Shown here: positions 1-10,106 of the stretch, piece by piece
How the letters are laid out: every line of letters begins with the position of its first letter
Position numbering within the stretch: position 1 is the stretch's first letter
Assembly (NCBI RefSeq): GCF_011397635.1
Contig: NC_064765.1
Span: 30,718,632 to 30,782,631, forward strand
Reading direction: 5' to 3'
Source of the DNA: Epinephelus fuscoguttatus
Taxonomy: Eukaryota; Chordata; Actinopteri; Perciformes; Serranidae
DNA: 64,000 nucleotides
Position numbers and translations under genes: made by a program
Notes under the pieces: generated by a model
What the model saw: the letters and a program-made list of their open reading frames with translations, nothing else
What the model was told of the DNA's origin: nothing
The model's database searches: none

Positions 1-434
1 TGAAGTGCATATGATGAGCTACTCTTAAGGGTTTTTAATTTTTTTATTTCATAAGCCATCTGACCAACACTTAAACATTAGGCCACATCCATATACCAAT
101 ATGTTTTGTTTTAAATACACGGCTTAAGCATTTCAGAAACAGTGACTTTTGAAAAATTCAAGATTGCATTTTAGTCTGACAGGCAAAAAATGGAGACTAA
201 AAAAATCCATGTTCACTTCCTGATCTGGCCTCATTGGTCATGAGGGAATGTGGGAATGTGTCATTCCCTGATTCCTCACACCCTTATCACGTGACCCTAA
301 ATTAATTACAGGTGTTGCTAACCTTGTTGTCAATGTTAGTAGACGTTGTGCTGTTAAAATGTATGATCTTACATGGTCACCATTACTGTTCTTCCTCCAG
401 TCTGCTACCTGTTGGTACGCACATGCCTGATGTA
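1..434. other. Intergenic sequence, no gene seen
   Basis: AT-rich sequence before the Tc1 insertion. I see no conserved coding frame, RNA gene or recognisable repeat. The short open frames here have no family resemblance. Its only structural mark is the TA dinucleotide at 433-434, which is the left copy of the Tc1 target-site duplication. Confidence 0.5.
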
Positions 435-708
435 CAGTACAGGCCAAAAGTTTGGACACACCTTCTCATTCAATGCATTTTTTTTATTTTCATGACTATT
501 TACATTGTAGATTCTCACTGAAGGCATCAAAACTATGAATAAACACATGTGGAGTTATGTACTTAACAAAAAAAGGTGAAATAACTGAAAACATGTTTTA
601 TATTCTAGTTTCTTCAAAATAGCCACCCTTTGCTCTGATTACTGCTTTGCACACTCTTGGCATTCTCTCCATGAGCTTCAAGAGGTAGTCACCTGAAATG
701 GTTTTCCA
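435..708 (+). repeat. Left terminal inverted repeat of the Tc1 element
   Basis: About 274 bp, inverted relative to 1790-2063. The match extends to around position 708 and includes the last 37 or so codons of the transposase gene (598-708), so part of the protein-coding sequence is also part of the terminal repeat. Outer bases read CAGTACAGGCCAAAAG. Confidence 0.88.
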
Positions 709-1650
709 ACAGTCTTGAAGGAGTTCCCAGAGGTGTTTAGCACTTGTTGGCCCCTTTGCCTTCACTCTGCGGTCCAGCTCACCCCAAACCATCTCCATTG
801 GGTTCAGGTCCAGTGACTGTGGAGGCCAGGTCATCTGCTGCAGCACTCCATCACTCTCCTTCTTGGTCAAATAGCCCTTACACAGCCTGGAGGTGTGTTT
901 GGGGTCATTGTCCTGTTGAAAAATAAATGATCGCCCAACTAAACGCAAACCGGATGGGATGGCATGTCGCTGCAGGATGCTGTGGTAGCCATGCTGGTTC
1001 AGTGTGCCTTCAATTTTCAATAAATCCCCAACAGTGTCACCAGCAAAACACCCCCACACCATCACACCTCCTCCTCCATGCTTCACAGTGGGAACCAGGC
1101 ATGTGGAATCCATCCGTTCACCTTTTCTGCGTCTCACAAAGACACAGCGGTTGGAACCAAAGATCTCAAATTTGGACTCATCAGACCAAAGCACAGATTT
1201 CCACTGGTCTAATGTCCATTCCTTGTGTTTCTTGGCCCAAACAAATCTCTTCTGCTTGTTGCCTCTCCTTAGCAGTGGTTTCCTAGCAGCTATTTGACCA
1301 TGAAGGCCTGATTTGCGCAGTCTCCTCTTAACAGTTGTTCTAGAGATGGGTCTGCTGCTAGAACTCTGTGAGGCATTCATCTGGTCTCTGATCTGAGCTG
1401 CTGTTAACTTGCGATTTCTGAGGCTGGTGACTCGGATGAACTTATCCTCAGAAGCAGAGGTGACTCTTGGTCTTCCTTTCCTGGGTCGGTCCTCATGTGT
1501 GCCAGTTTCGTTGTAGCGCTTGATGGTTTTTGCGACTCCACTTGGGGACACATTTAAAGTTTTTGCAATTTTCTGGACTGACTGACCTTCATTTCTTAAA
1601 GTAATGATGGCCACTTGTTTTTCTTTAGTTAGCTGATTGGTTCTTGCCAT
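598..1650 (-). CDS. Tc1-like transposase (DD38E), intact frame
   Basis: This enzyme would bind the element's terminal repeats and catalyse cut-and-paste transposition in the nucleus. The frame stays open upstream to 1749. I chose the ATG at 1650 because the protein then starts MARTNQL, as Tc1 transposases commonly do, giving 350 residues; the family runs about 340. Residues 8-50 and 70-118 look like the paired helix-turn-helix DNA-binding domains, separated by a GRPR AT-hook-like motif at 59-62. The catalytic triad is visible: D157 in LWSDESKFE, D247 in QQDNDPKHTS, and E286 in LDLNPMEMVW, with 38 residues between D247 and E286. The glycine-rich box HGGGGVMVWG lies at 191-200. There is no stop or frameshift. 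Small departures from the usual consensus (SLDLNPME, where SPDLNPIE is typical) may lower activity. The last residues are encoded inside the left terminal repeat. Confidence 0.95.
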   Translation of the reverse strand: MARTNQLTKEKQVAIITLRNEGQSVQKIAKTLNVSPSGVAKTIKRYNETGTHEDRPRKGRPRVTSASEDKFIRVTSLRNRKLTAAQIRDQMNASQSSSSRPISRTTVKRRLRKSGLHGQIAARKPLLRRGNKQKRFVWAKKHKEWTLDQWKSVLWSDESKFEIFGSNRCVFVRRRKGERMDSTCLVPTVKHGGGGVMVWGCFAGDTVGDLLKIEGTLNQHGYHSILQRHAIPSGLRLVGRSFIFQQDNDPKHTSRLCKGYLTKKESDGVLQQMTWPPQSLDLNPMEMVWGELDRRVKAKGPTSAKHLWELLQDCWKTISGDYLLKLMERMPRVCKAVIRAKGGYFEETRI

Positions 1651-1789
1651 TATATGAATTTTAACAGTTGTCCAATAGGGCTGTCGGCTGTGTATTAACC
1701 TGACTTCTGCACAACACAACTGATGGTCCCAACCCCATTGATAAAGCAAGAAATTCCACTAATTAATCCTGATAAGGCACACCTGTGAA

Positions 1790-2063
1790 GTGGAAACCAT
1801 TTCAAGTGACTACCTCTTGAAGCTCATGGAGAGAATGCCAAGAGTGTGCAAAGCAGTAATCAGAGCAAAGGGTAGCTATTTTGAAGAAACTAGAATATAA
1901 AACATGTTTTCAGTTATTTCACCTTTTTTTGTTAAGTACATAACTCCACATGTGTTCATTCATAGTTTTGATGCCTTCAGTGAGAATCTACAATGTAAAT
2001 AGTCATGAAAATAAAGAAAACGCATTGAATGAGAAGGTGTGTCCAAACTTTTGGCCTGTACTG
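1790..2063 (-). repeat. Right terminal inverted repeat of the Tc1 element
   Basis: Inverted partner of 435-708. It contains a silent, partial copy of the transposase 3' end (1810-1900), so the coding tail occurs twice in the element in opposite orientations. It ends at the TA at 2064-2065. Confidence 0.88.
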
Positions 2064-2096
2064 TACGTGAGTGGCCATGTGATATGCTAAGGCATG

Positions 2097-2623
2097 TGCC
2101 GGGTTTACACTGAACCCAGAAGTGCCCCGATTTGTTAATTGTTGCACAGCAACGCGTCAGCAGTCGTCTGCCCGTTCACACCAGGAGTACATTTCTTTGC
2201 ACCCATCAGCAAGCGACTCTGCTCTCTGCCCTGTTTAAATCACATGTAGGGCTCTGCATCGATGTCTGTCTGCTGTGTGTGTGTGTGTGTGTGTGTGTGG
2301 CTCAGCTCGTCTGTCTCTGTTTAGACACAACTGACAAATATTTGGAAGCATGGGATGCATATTGTATTATAGTAAGATCATTTATATCATATCTAATATA
2401 TCTTTTATATCTTTCAAAATATATTATCAGTGTGTTTTCATGCCAGTTTCACTTGCAGAAAATATAGTCCAGATATCGAAACTATTGCTGTGGATCACAA
2501 GCCGGCCAGGGGGCTGGGTGCCATGCTGTGTCAAGTGCAGACAGCCCAATCATTTGGCATAGACGTCAAAAGCAAGCAGGCAGCCTTTCGTGGCGCTTCA
2601 GCCTCCAGTGTGAACCCGACATG
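2097..2623. mobile_element. Small non-autonomous DNA transposon with TIRs
   Basis: The two ends are inverted and similar: the left reads GTGCCGGGTTTACACTG (from about 2096) and the right, on the other strand, TGTCGGGTTCACACTGG (to about 2624). About 527 bp lie between, with no credible transposase frame, so this is MITE-like. The TIR resembles those of PIF/Harbinger-type fish elements, but I cannot fix the superfamily without a repeat library. A GT microsatellite (2274-2299) lies inside. Confidence 0.55.
2274..2299. repeat. (GT)n microsatellite
   Basis: Thirteen GT units inside the small TIR element. Confidence 0.9.
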
Positions 2624-2834
2624 TATAAGTGTGGACATAGTCTTAGAAATTAAGTGATTATGGATTCTGCAATGACCAGCCAGATCTGCAAGAAAAACAA
2701 AAACAACCTTCAGTCAGCCAAAAATGTGAAAAATCTAAATTAACATATTAAAATCATTTTATTATTTCTCAATCGACAATCTCAGACAATTGGCAGTTCA
2801 AATGCATCTTTTGGCAAATCCTGCCCACACACAC

Positions 2835-3030
2835 TGCACACATTATGCAACCAGGGGGGTAGTGCAGGGCCAGCCATGAGCCAACAGCATCCATTGACCA
2901 GTTTTGGAATTTGGTGTCTTTGCTCAAGGACACCTCTGCAGTGCCCAGGAGGCGAACCATTCCAGCTGCCAGTCCACACTCCATGCTTGGTCTGTACAGG
3001 CAGCCTGCTGGACAAAGCTGTTGCCGCCCC
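2835..3030 (-). repeat. Old tRNA-SINE fragment
   Basis: Shares a block with the better-preserved copy at 39294-39560: the stretch around TTTGGTGTCTTTGCTCAAGG, CAGTGCCCAGGAGG, and the end TTGCCGCCCC. The tRNA-like B box is no longer recognisable here, so the copy is older or truncated. Orientation is minus, inferred from the other copy. Confidence 0.6.
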
Positions 3031-6000
3031 GAAAATGCTGATATTAAGTCCACTGTTGTGATAACAATACTTTGATTTAAGTAGAAATTGAAGGTTTATT
3101 CTATTTCATTTTAACCATCTTCTTTCATTTTTAAATTTTAACCTTTATGTCAAAATGGAAGAGGATGCTCAGAAAAAATGAGACTTTAAACTAGGCCATC
3201 TTCTAAGAGCTACTATGTTGTGGTGAGTTTGTTTTACTAGTTGCTTAAAGTTGAGTTCTCCGATGAAACAGACAAAAAACAAAAGAAGTTGTGTTATGAA
3301 TATTGCTGCATGATGCATTTAAGAGCTACAAAGAAAGTATGCCCTATTACAAAGCAGTAATATAAACTAAACTGGTGTCAAACTCAGGTGCTGGCATGTG
3401 GGGTGGAGAGCAGAAGAGAAGAGAAGAGAAGAGAAGAGTGCTGTGATTGCTGCACAAATCTACTCCCACTCTGAACATGAAGCTCTTCTGTCAGACACAA
3501 CAGCCAGGCAGCAGACTCCACTCTATTTTGCATCGCAGCATTGTTTTTTAAAAGCCTGGGCCGCAGCTAGGCTTTGATTCCCTGACGGCAGACACTACAT
3601 TATATGGGGCACGGACGGTCAAACTAGCTCCCGCCGTATAGAGCTGCACTCCGAGGACTGCCAATTACTGATGCATGAGTCATTTCTAAAGGAGCACTTT
3701 GAAATAATGCCAAACATGAGAAACTTTCCCCTGCTCGGCGGAGCGCACTCGATGCAGACGCACTGATGCATGTGGGGGTAAAGTTGTCTCTGTTTTTGGG
3801 TTGGCTGGATGAGACACAGGAAGTAGGGGCTGGCTCTGGCACCGAGTCAGCTTTGTGTAAACGTTGCAACGTGCGCTCACATGCCAGCAGTCAAACAAAC
3901 ATTCCAGTGTTAAGAGGAATGCAAACATGAAAACACACTTATCATGCTGATGCATATGAAGCATTCATGTGCGAACTCAATCTACATAATGTCCCTAAAG
4001 ACCTGCGTATATTGTCTCTAATTGTTTGTCACTCTTTCTTCCTCCCTCATTCATCACCCTCTTACAATCACACAGATGAGAAAGAAAACTCTCACTCTGT
4101 GACTTCATGGGGACATTCGAGGTCTCACCTCCTCCACAATCCTTTGCTTTGCATCATCACTTGCCTCTTCTAAAGAAAGGAAGCATAGGGAGTGGACACA
4201 AAGAAAGGTGTCAGTTTGTGTTATACACATAAACAGAGCACTTTTGAAATAGACGCAGAGGTAAAAAAAGGGTCAGCTATGTTGCAGGGGGAACAAAAAG
4301 AGGTAAACCTGGGAAAAGCCAAAGAGGATGGCAACTTAATTGCACTGTCATCTCGCTCTCCTCTGCTTTTCACTGCTCTGATGTGGCTTTATATCGAAGA
4401 TTGGGGGTGGGAGTGGGGGGACGACACACACTCTGTCTGCCCCCTCTGCTCTCTCTTTCTCCCTTTCCTTTTGCGTCTGTCTGCTCCACAGATGCTGCTC
4501 CGCTTGATGTGATGTGACATTTATTTAAGTCCAGCCTTCAGGACTGGTTGATGGAAGGAGAGACGGTAAGATGAAGTGGGAGGGAGGAAGAAGAGGAGGA
4601 GGAAGGTGGCCAAACAGCCAATCTTTTCTTGTGTTTCTAAAAAGGGTGAGGATGAGGAAGGGCTGATGAAGGAAAGGGGAGCAGCACTGGCGTCAGATTT
4701 GAATCTGAAAAAAAGATGAGGAGAAAGAAAAAGAGGGGTGATGGCATTAAGATAATAAGACCGAAATGGAGGAAGAGGGGGAAAAGACATCTAATTCTTA
4801 TACATAAAAAGCTCAGGGCTGAAGCTGGAGGTGTGTTTAAGCCTCCTTGCGTTATTGATGAGCCTGTCAAGGCCACTCTTCATCAGGCAGTGGGAAGCAA
4901 AAGGAGGGAGGGATGAAGGGGAGGGGAAGGATGGAGACGGAAAGAGGGAGGGATGAGGTGAGAGGACGGGTTCGACTCCAGGTCTGCTGAGCCTTAAAGC
5001 GGTTTCCCCAGTAGCAGTGAATAATGAACAGAGACAGGGAAGAAGAGGGGAAAGGGACAGACGAGTGGAAGCCAGACTAAAAGATGGAGGGAGAGGAGAT
5101 TAAAATGAGAAAATAATAGTCGCGTTGAGGGATTTGAAAATAACTGAGATAAAGTCTGATGTGGCAGCTCCTGGTCGTAGTCTTTAATGTGGCTGAGACG
5201 ATTTTATGCCCTGGGCACCTCAGCCATGTAATGTTATAGATTCTTTTCTGCACATGTCATTTCTTTTTATGTGCAAACTCATTTATAAGCATCTCCATGA
5301 GCTGAATAACTTGGGCTACATCCCTGTGATTTTCTGCTATCTGGGGTTTATGTTCAAGCCAAGATGGAGTGTGACTCCACCAACATTCGCCACAGAAAAC
5401 TGAGTCATCCCTTCAGCCAGTTGGCTTGTCCTGGATGACCGAGAGGAGCGGCAGTCTGGCAATCTGCCTGTCGGATTCAAACATGACCGTGATTATTTCT
5501 CCTCAGCGCAATCCAATTCTGTGGCGTGCAACTGGGAAATATGTGACCTATTTTTTTTTGTTTTGTTTTACCCCCCACATACCCCCAACCCCTTCTTCTT
5601 CTCTTTTAGCTTGATATTTAGGTCACGAAGGGACAGGGTTTTCCAGGCAGAGGCCGAGAGCTTACTGTCCACTTGGTCCCCAGCCCCCGATATGTAATTG
5701 AAAACATACAAATGGATTAGCTGGAGAGAGTTCAATGCCAGTGGGTCTGTTGGGTTTGGAGTGGTGGATTCGGACCCTCTAATACGGCAGGGGGGGAGAG
5801 AGGAGGGGAGGGGAGGATGATGGACAGATCCAGGGATTTAGGTCCTTGTGAGACCAGTATTAAAATCAACATGCCCTCAGAGGAAAACATGCAAACACAC
5901 TGAAGCAGATAGGGGAAAGGATGCACACACATGCCCGCCTGCTCAAATATGATCTTTATACTGGCTAGTGGCAATCATGCGAGCTCTCACACACACAAAC

Positions 6001-6480
6001 CTCACCACATGCTTAACCTTGAAGAGGATATAGGATACTTCTGGTTTATTGCAAGTTGTTTTTTTGTAGTTTAGGCCATAATTCCTGTAGGTAATAACAA
6101 TATTGTACTTGCCAAAGTAATTACTGAGATAGGGGAACACAGCAAAGACTGATGGGGAAAGGAACACGAGCTGTCAGGCAATTGGACAGGTTTTAAATGA
6201 GCTCCCAGGTTAGCTTAAATTACACTGAGAAGAAAAAAAAAAGAACAGCAAACTTGAACATGTTGTTTTGGACTTCCTGGATTAACTTGAACCTACCATA
6301 CATACTGCTGTGCCTGTGCAATGAGGGATATTACCAACGTAACAGATGTGCTCACTTTGGGCTTTATCTCTAATGGAAGTAGTTTGGATGATCCTTACAT
6401 CCTTTCTGACTGTATAAACCACTTTGCTTCTAAACCCCAAGTCATTATGGCACTTCCTGTCTAGCCCCTTTTCCACCATA
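3031..6480. other. Long intergenic stretch, purine-rich in parts
   Basis: No exon or RNA gene recognised. It contains an (AAGAG)n run at 3412-3438 and strongly purine-rich plus-strand stretches at about 4553-4740 and 4905-5110. Segments such as 3540-3700 and 5400-5700 are of even composition and free of obvious repeats, and could be conserved non-coding sequence, but I cannot test that from one sequence. Confidence 0.45.
3412..3438. repeat. (AAGAG)n short tandem repeat
   Basis: About five copies of a pentanucleotide, visible directly. Confidence 0.85.
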
Positions 6481-7530
6481 TCTCTTTAAGAAATGCTAAT
6501 AGACATTTTGGAAAACATGCTGTAGAGTTAGATGAGATGATTAATGTCTTTTAAAGGAATACTCCACCCACAAACCTACCATTATTATATAAATTACTTA
6601 CTGCATGTTACATTGAATTTGAGAAGAAAACCTTGATTTCCTTATGCCCCCACAGTGAATGGAGAATCCAAAAAGGCCAGCCTGTCATTTGCTCAGTATT
6701 TTTCAAACATATGAGTTTTCACTAAAGCCTTGAAATATGAAATATTTCTACCTAGACGTGTGCATTTGAGCTCTGCTTGAGCAGAGTTAAAAACATACAG
6801 GCTACTTCCAAACGTGAGACTGTTTGCATTGACATGTTTTAAATGGTTTTAGCAAAAATGCACGTGTTTGGAAAGAGCAGCATACGACTGGATAAATTAG
6901 ACTGAGATGATATTGTACAAGTTTTGTGAGAGTTTGCTAACAGGTGTTTTGGTATAGTTTTGTTGTTGTTAAATGTGGACCCTGATTACTTAAATGCATG
7001 AAGATTGTTCACCTTTTTTGGATTCTCCGTTCAGTGTGAAAAACTTTTTTTTTTTTTTCCATGAATTCAAGGTAACACAAAGTGAGTATCTGATATACAA
7101 ATGGTCATTTCGCATGTGACATATTTCTTTTAACATACTGTAGGGCTACAGCCAGAACTTAGTTAGCTTAGCTTGGCTTTAACACTGGAAACATGGGGAA
7201 ACAGCATGCCTGGTTGTGTCCAAATGTAACAGAATCTGCGTACTTGCCTCTCTAAAGCTCACTAATTTACATCTTACATCTTGTTCAAACTGTATTTAAA
7301 AAAACTCTAAAACTGACAAGTCATGACAACACTTGTTAAGGAGCCAGGGTGTCTGTTTCACCCTGTTTCAAGCCTTTATGCTATGCTAAGCTAAGCTAAT
7401 TGGCTGTTGACTGTAGCTTTACATTTAGCGTACAGATGTGAGACACACGTTGATCTTCTCATCAAACTCTCCACAAAAAAAAGGTGAATAAGTGTATTTC
7501 CAAAAATGTCACACTATTGACATGAGCATG
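6481..7530. mobile_element. Palindromic fish repeat interrupted by another element
   Basis: The outer repeat has one short arm (about 6487-6550, with GACATTTTGG and GAGTTAGATGAGA) and a long part (7134-7530, with GTTAGCTTAGCTTGG, AAGCTCACTAATTT and the inverted arm around CTTCTCATCAAACTCTCC). The two arms are inverted versions of each other. The outer repeat is broken at a TTAA, where the element at 6555-7129 sits. This family is very common in percomorph genomes as I recall; another diverged copy is at 41930-42340. No coding capacity. Confidence 0.6.
6555..7129. mobile_element. MITE nested at TTAA
   Basis: Flanked by TTAA at 6551-6554 and 7130-7133. The ends are roughly inverted: AGGAATACTCC-type sequence on the left, and AAGAAATATGTC on the right read on the other strand. 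Subterminal inverted blocks sit around GGAGAATCCAAAAA (6661 on) and TTTTTTGGATTCTCC (about 7014-7028). A TTAA target is the hallmark of piggyBac-type transposition, so I infer a piggyBac-related MITE. No transposase frame is present. Confidence 0.55.
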
Positions 7531-9070
7531 TCATTTATCAGTCATGCTAAGAAAACATTTCCTTAGGGTTTAATATCCATGATCTCAGGTGAATAGCTAT
7601 ACTCTACAGCACATGCGATTAGAAGTTTATTTTAACAAATTTAAACAATTATTATCTAATAAGCATACAAAAATCCATAGCTCCCATGAACTTTTTTTGC
7701 ATCTTTGTAATTTGGCATCTTCCTTAACCACCAATCGTCTTTTCTAGTGTTTTTTCCACAACATTTCAACTAAGACACTGTCATCTCTGCTGCCTTTAAA
7801 CCATTGTTTCACTCTGTCTGTCCTGCTGTTATTACAGTCATGTCTGCAGCATCTCAACTCACCCATGGATTTCCTCACTGTCACGGCAAACTGGTGATGC
7901 TGGTCTAAGGCTTGTGGGATGGGGTGCATTAAAAATAGAAATATTACGTAAACTGCACTGTTACATCATATAAAAGAGAACCCTGTCTAGACACATTTAA
8001 TGAACTGCATGAAGTGATGTTCTAAAGCCAGATTTTTACTTACTTTCTGGACTTTGTTTAAGCAATGTTGCAGTGCTCCCAGATCTCAGCAGTTACTTTA
8101 GTGGCATATTATCATAATGGACAACAATGACTGCAAAAACACACACACACATACTGTAAATATCCTCCAAGGCAGGCGGATAAAGAGATGGATTCCTCCC
8201 TTTGGAAAATCTCTCTCTTCCTGATGTTTCTTTAGCAGTGTCTGTCTCCTCCTCCCTGCCACTGTGGACACACTCACAAGGTCAACCCTCTGCTAATGTG
8301 TTGCTCAGTGTGCCACAGTTGGCTTGGAGATGGTTGTAAAAGCACTGACAACATGACCTTCTCCTTGACTGATGATGGTCAAGAGGGTCATTACTATGAG
8401 CTACTGGCTAAGCTGTCTACAGGCGTTACACTGTGGTTATACGTGGTTGCAGACGTGGTTTAAGATCTCCTAAGATCGATGGCGATAATGTTTCAAAGAC
8501 TGCTCGAAATACGGTGTGTTTTTATTGAAGCTAGGAATCATTCATAGGAATGAAAAACATGAGGTATAGAAGAGGGTGGAGCTATGGGGAGCTGAGAGGG
8601 TAGAAGATGAGAAGAGAAAAGGAGTAGAGGAATACAAATGAGAAGAGATGAGGAGGGGGTGTGTGGAGGAGAGAGACAGGAGACGAGGGAGTGGAGGAAA
8701 GAGGGAGAAGACAAAGAGGAGACTACAGAGTGAAAGAGCGGTTTAGAAAGAGAGCGGCGTACTCAGCGAAGCAGCAGTCTCAGAGACTTGCCAGCGCATC
8801 CGTGACCTAGATTCTCTGCTTCTCCCTAGATCCCTCTCCCTCATGAATGTTTGATTACGCCTCCAACAATAGCAGTATTTACACCAAACGCTTTTTAAAT
8901 TACAATTCGGCTGAAGCGGAGGAGAGAGAGGGAGAAAAAAAAATCCAATCCATTCGAGGTGGAGGGAAAATGGCAGAGAAATTGATCTGAGAATTCTCAC
9001 CTCAGTGGAGAGGCAAGATTTGAGTCTCTTAAGACCAGACAGCGCTGATTGGTGCATAGTCAAGCTGTCT
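7531..9070. other. Intergenic stretch, no gene seen
   Basis: No gene recognised. The part from about 8560 to 8760 is strongly purine-rich on the plus strand (GAGA and GGAG tracts). The 61-residue minus-strand open frame near 7744-7929 has no recognisable motif. Confidence 0.45.
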
Positions 9071-9084
9071 CACACACACATATA

Positions 9085-9140
<56 letters not shown>
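9071..9140. repeat. (CA)n microsatellite
   Basis: About 70 bp, nearly pure CA, with two TA interruptions near the start. Confidence 0.95.
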
Positions 9141-9144
<4 letters not shown>

Positions 9145-10106
9145 TAAGCCTGTCTGACACACAGCCAGAGAAAGACAAAAATTCACCTCCACTCATGCAT
9201 GCATGTCCCCACTGCCGTTAGGATATAAACCACAAGCAGATCAGACACAGACTGGCGTGCTTGTGAATGAGGAGGAAATGAGGAATTTTTTTTTAAATGT
9301 ACACCTTGGATCTTGGCACACATTCCCTTTGACCATCTTCCTCATTAAGGTGTGGCTGCCATCACCGGTTCTCCCCCCCTCTCACTCCCCCCTACACCAC
9401 TGCATCCAAAACCATGGCATGCCACATCTCAGCGCATCAGCCATCGCCATGGCCACTGATAAACCTCTGTCGGTGTTGCTATGGTAACCATTCTGGGAAG
9501 TTAAGCCGCTATGACTGCCATGAGAGAGATAGAGAAGAGCCATAGACACCAGACAACAAAATGGCGGCAAGATTAAACAGACGATTCTGGGCTAAGCCAC
9601 ATTTATCAGGCCAGACAACAAAGGATGCTGGGAAAGCACAAACACACGTTATTTCTCTCTCTCTCTCTTAACTCACTCTCCTGCTTTTTCACACATGCAC
9701 ATATGTGCATGGGTACATAAACATGCACACCAAAGGCACACACACACATACAGCAGCAGCAGCAGTTAATCTCATTCCAGTAACCAGGGAGAACTGGTTC
9801 AGAGTCGGTAATCTCCAGAAAGCCCAGTTTTTGGAAGCCGTGTGACATCCAGCTCCAAGTAGAACAAGCCAGACAGGCAGATAGTCGGCCATTACAGCCC
9901 AGTTTTTAAAATCGCCTGTTTGAAATGAGAAGGAAGAGAAATGTTTTGAACAAACAGGAACACAGTTTGTGACAGAGACAAGGCAAAGGCTAATGGAATC
10001 TTTACAAAATCTAAGGGGAGAAGAGATGCTGAAAGATACATGATCACCATCTGAATTAAACATATTTAACTCACACATTGTCTTTGTGGGTTGTTTACTC
10101 TCTAAT
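9141..10106. other. Intergenic stretch, no gene seen
   Basis: No exon recognised. It contains a CT run (9655-9668), a few CA runs and a short CAG run (9752-9763). The minus-strand open frames at 9606-10117 are composition-driven and lack motifs. Confidence 0.45.

Larger units (their letters stand above)
435..2063 (-). mobile_element. Tc1-type DNA transposon, DD38E, apparently complete
   Basis: A 1629-bp element bounded by TA dinucleotides (433-434 and 2064-2065), the normal Tc1/mariner target-site duplication. Its ends are inverted copies of one another: both begin CAGTACAGGCC when read inward. The inverted repeats run about 274 bp each and differ at only a few positions; for example the left arm has a base change in the stretch after AACTATGAAT. 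A single open transposase frame lies inside on the minus strand. Near-identical arms and an unbroken frame imply a recent insertion. The 38-residue spacing between the last two catalytic acids matches what I recall of the DD38E 'Intruder' group of fish Tc1-like elements; this family name is from memory. Confidence 0.93.
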
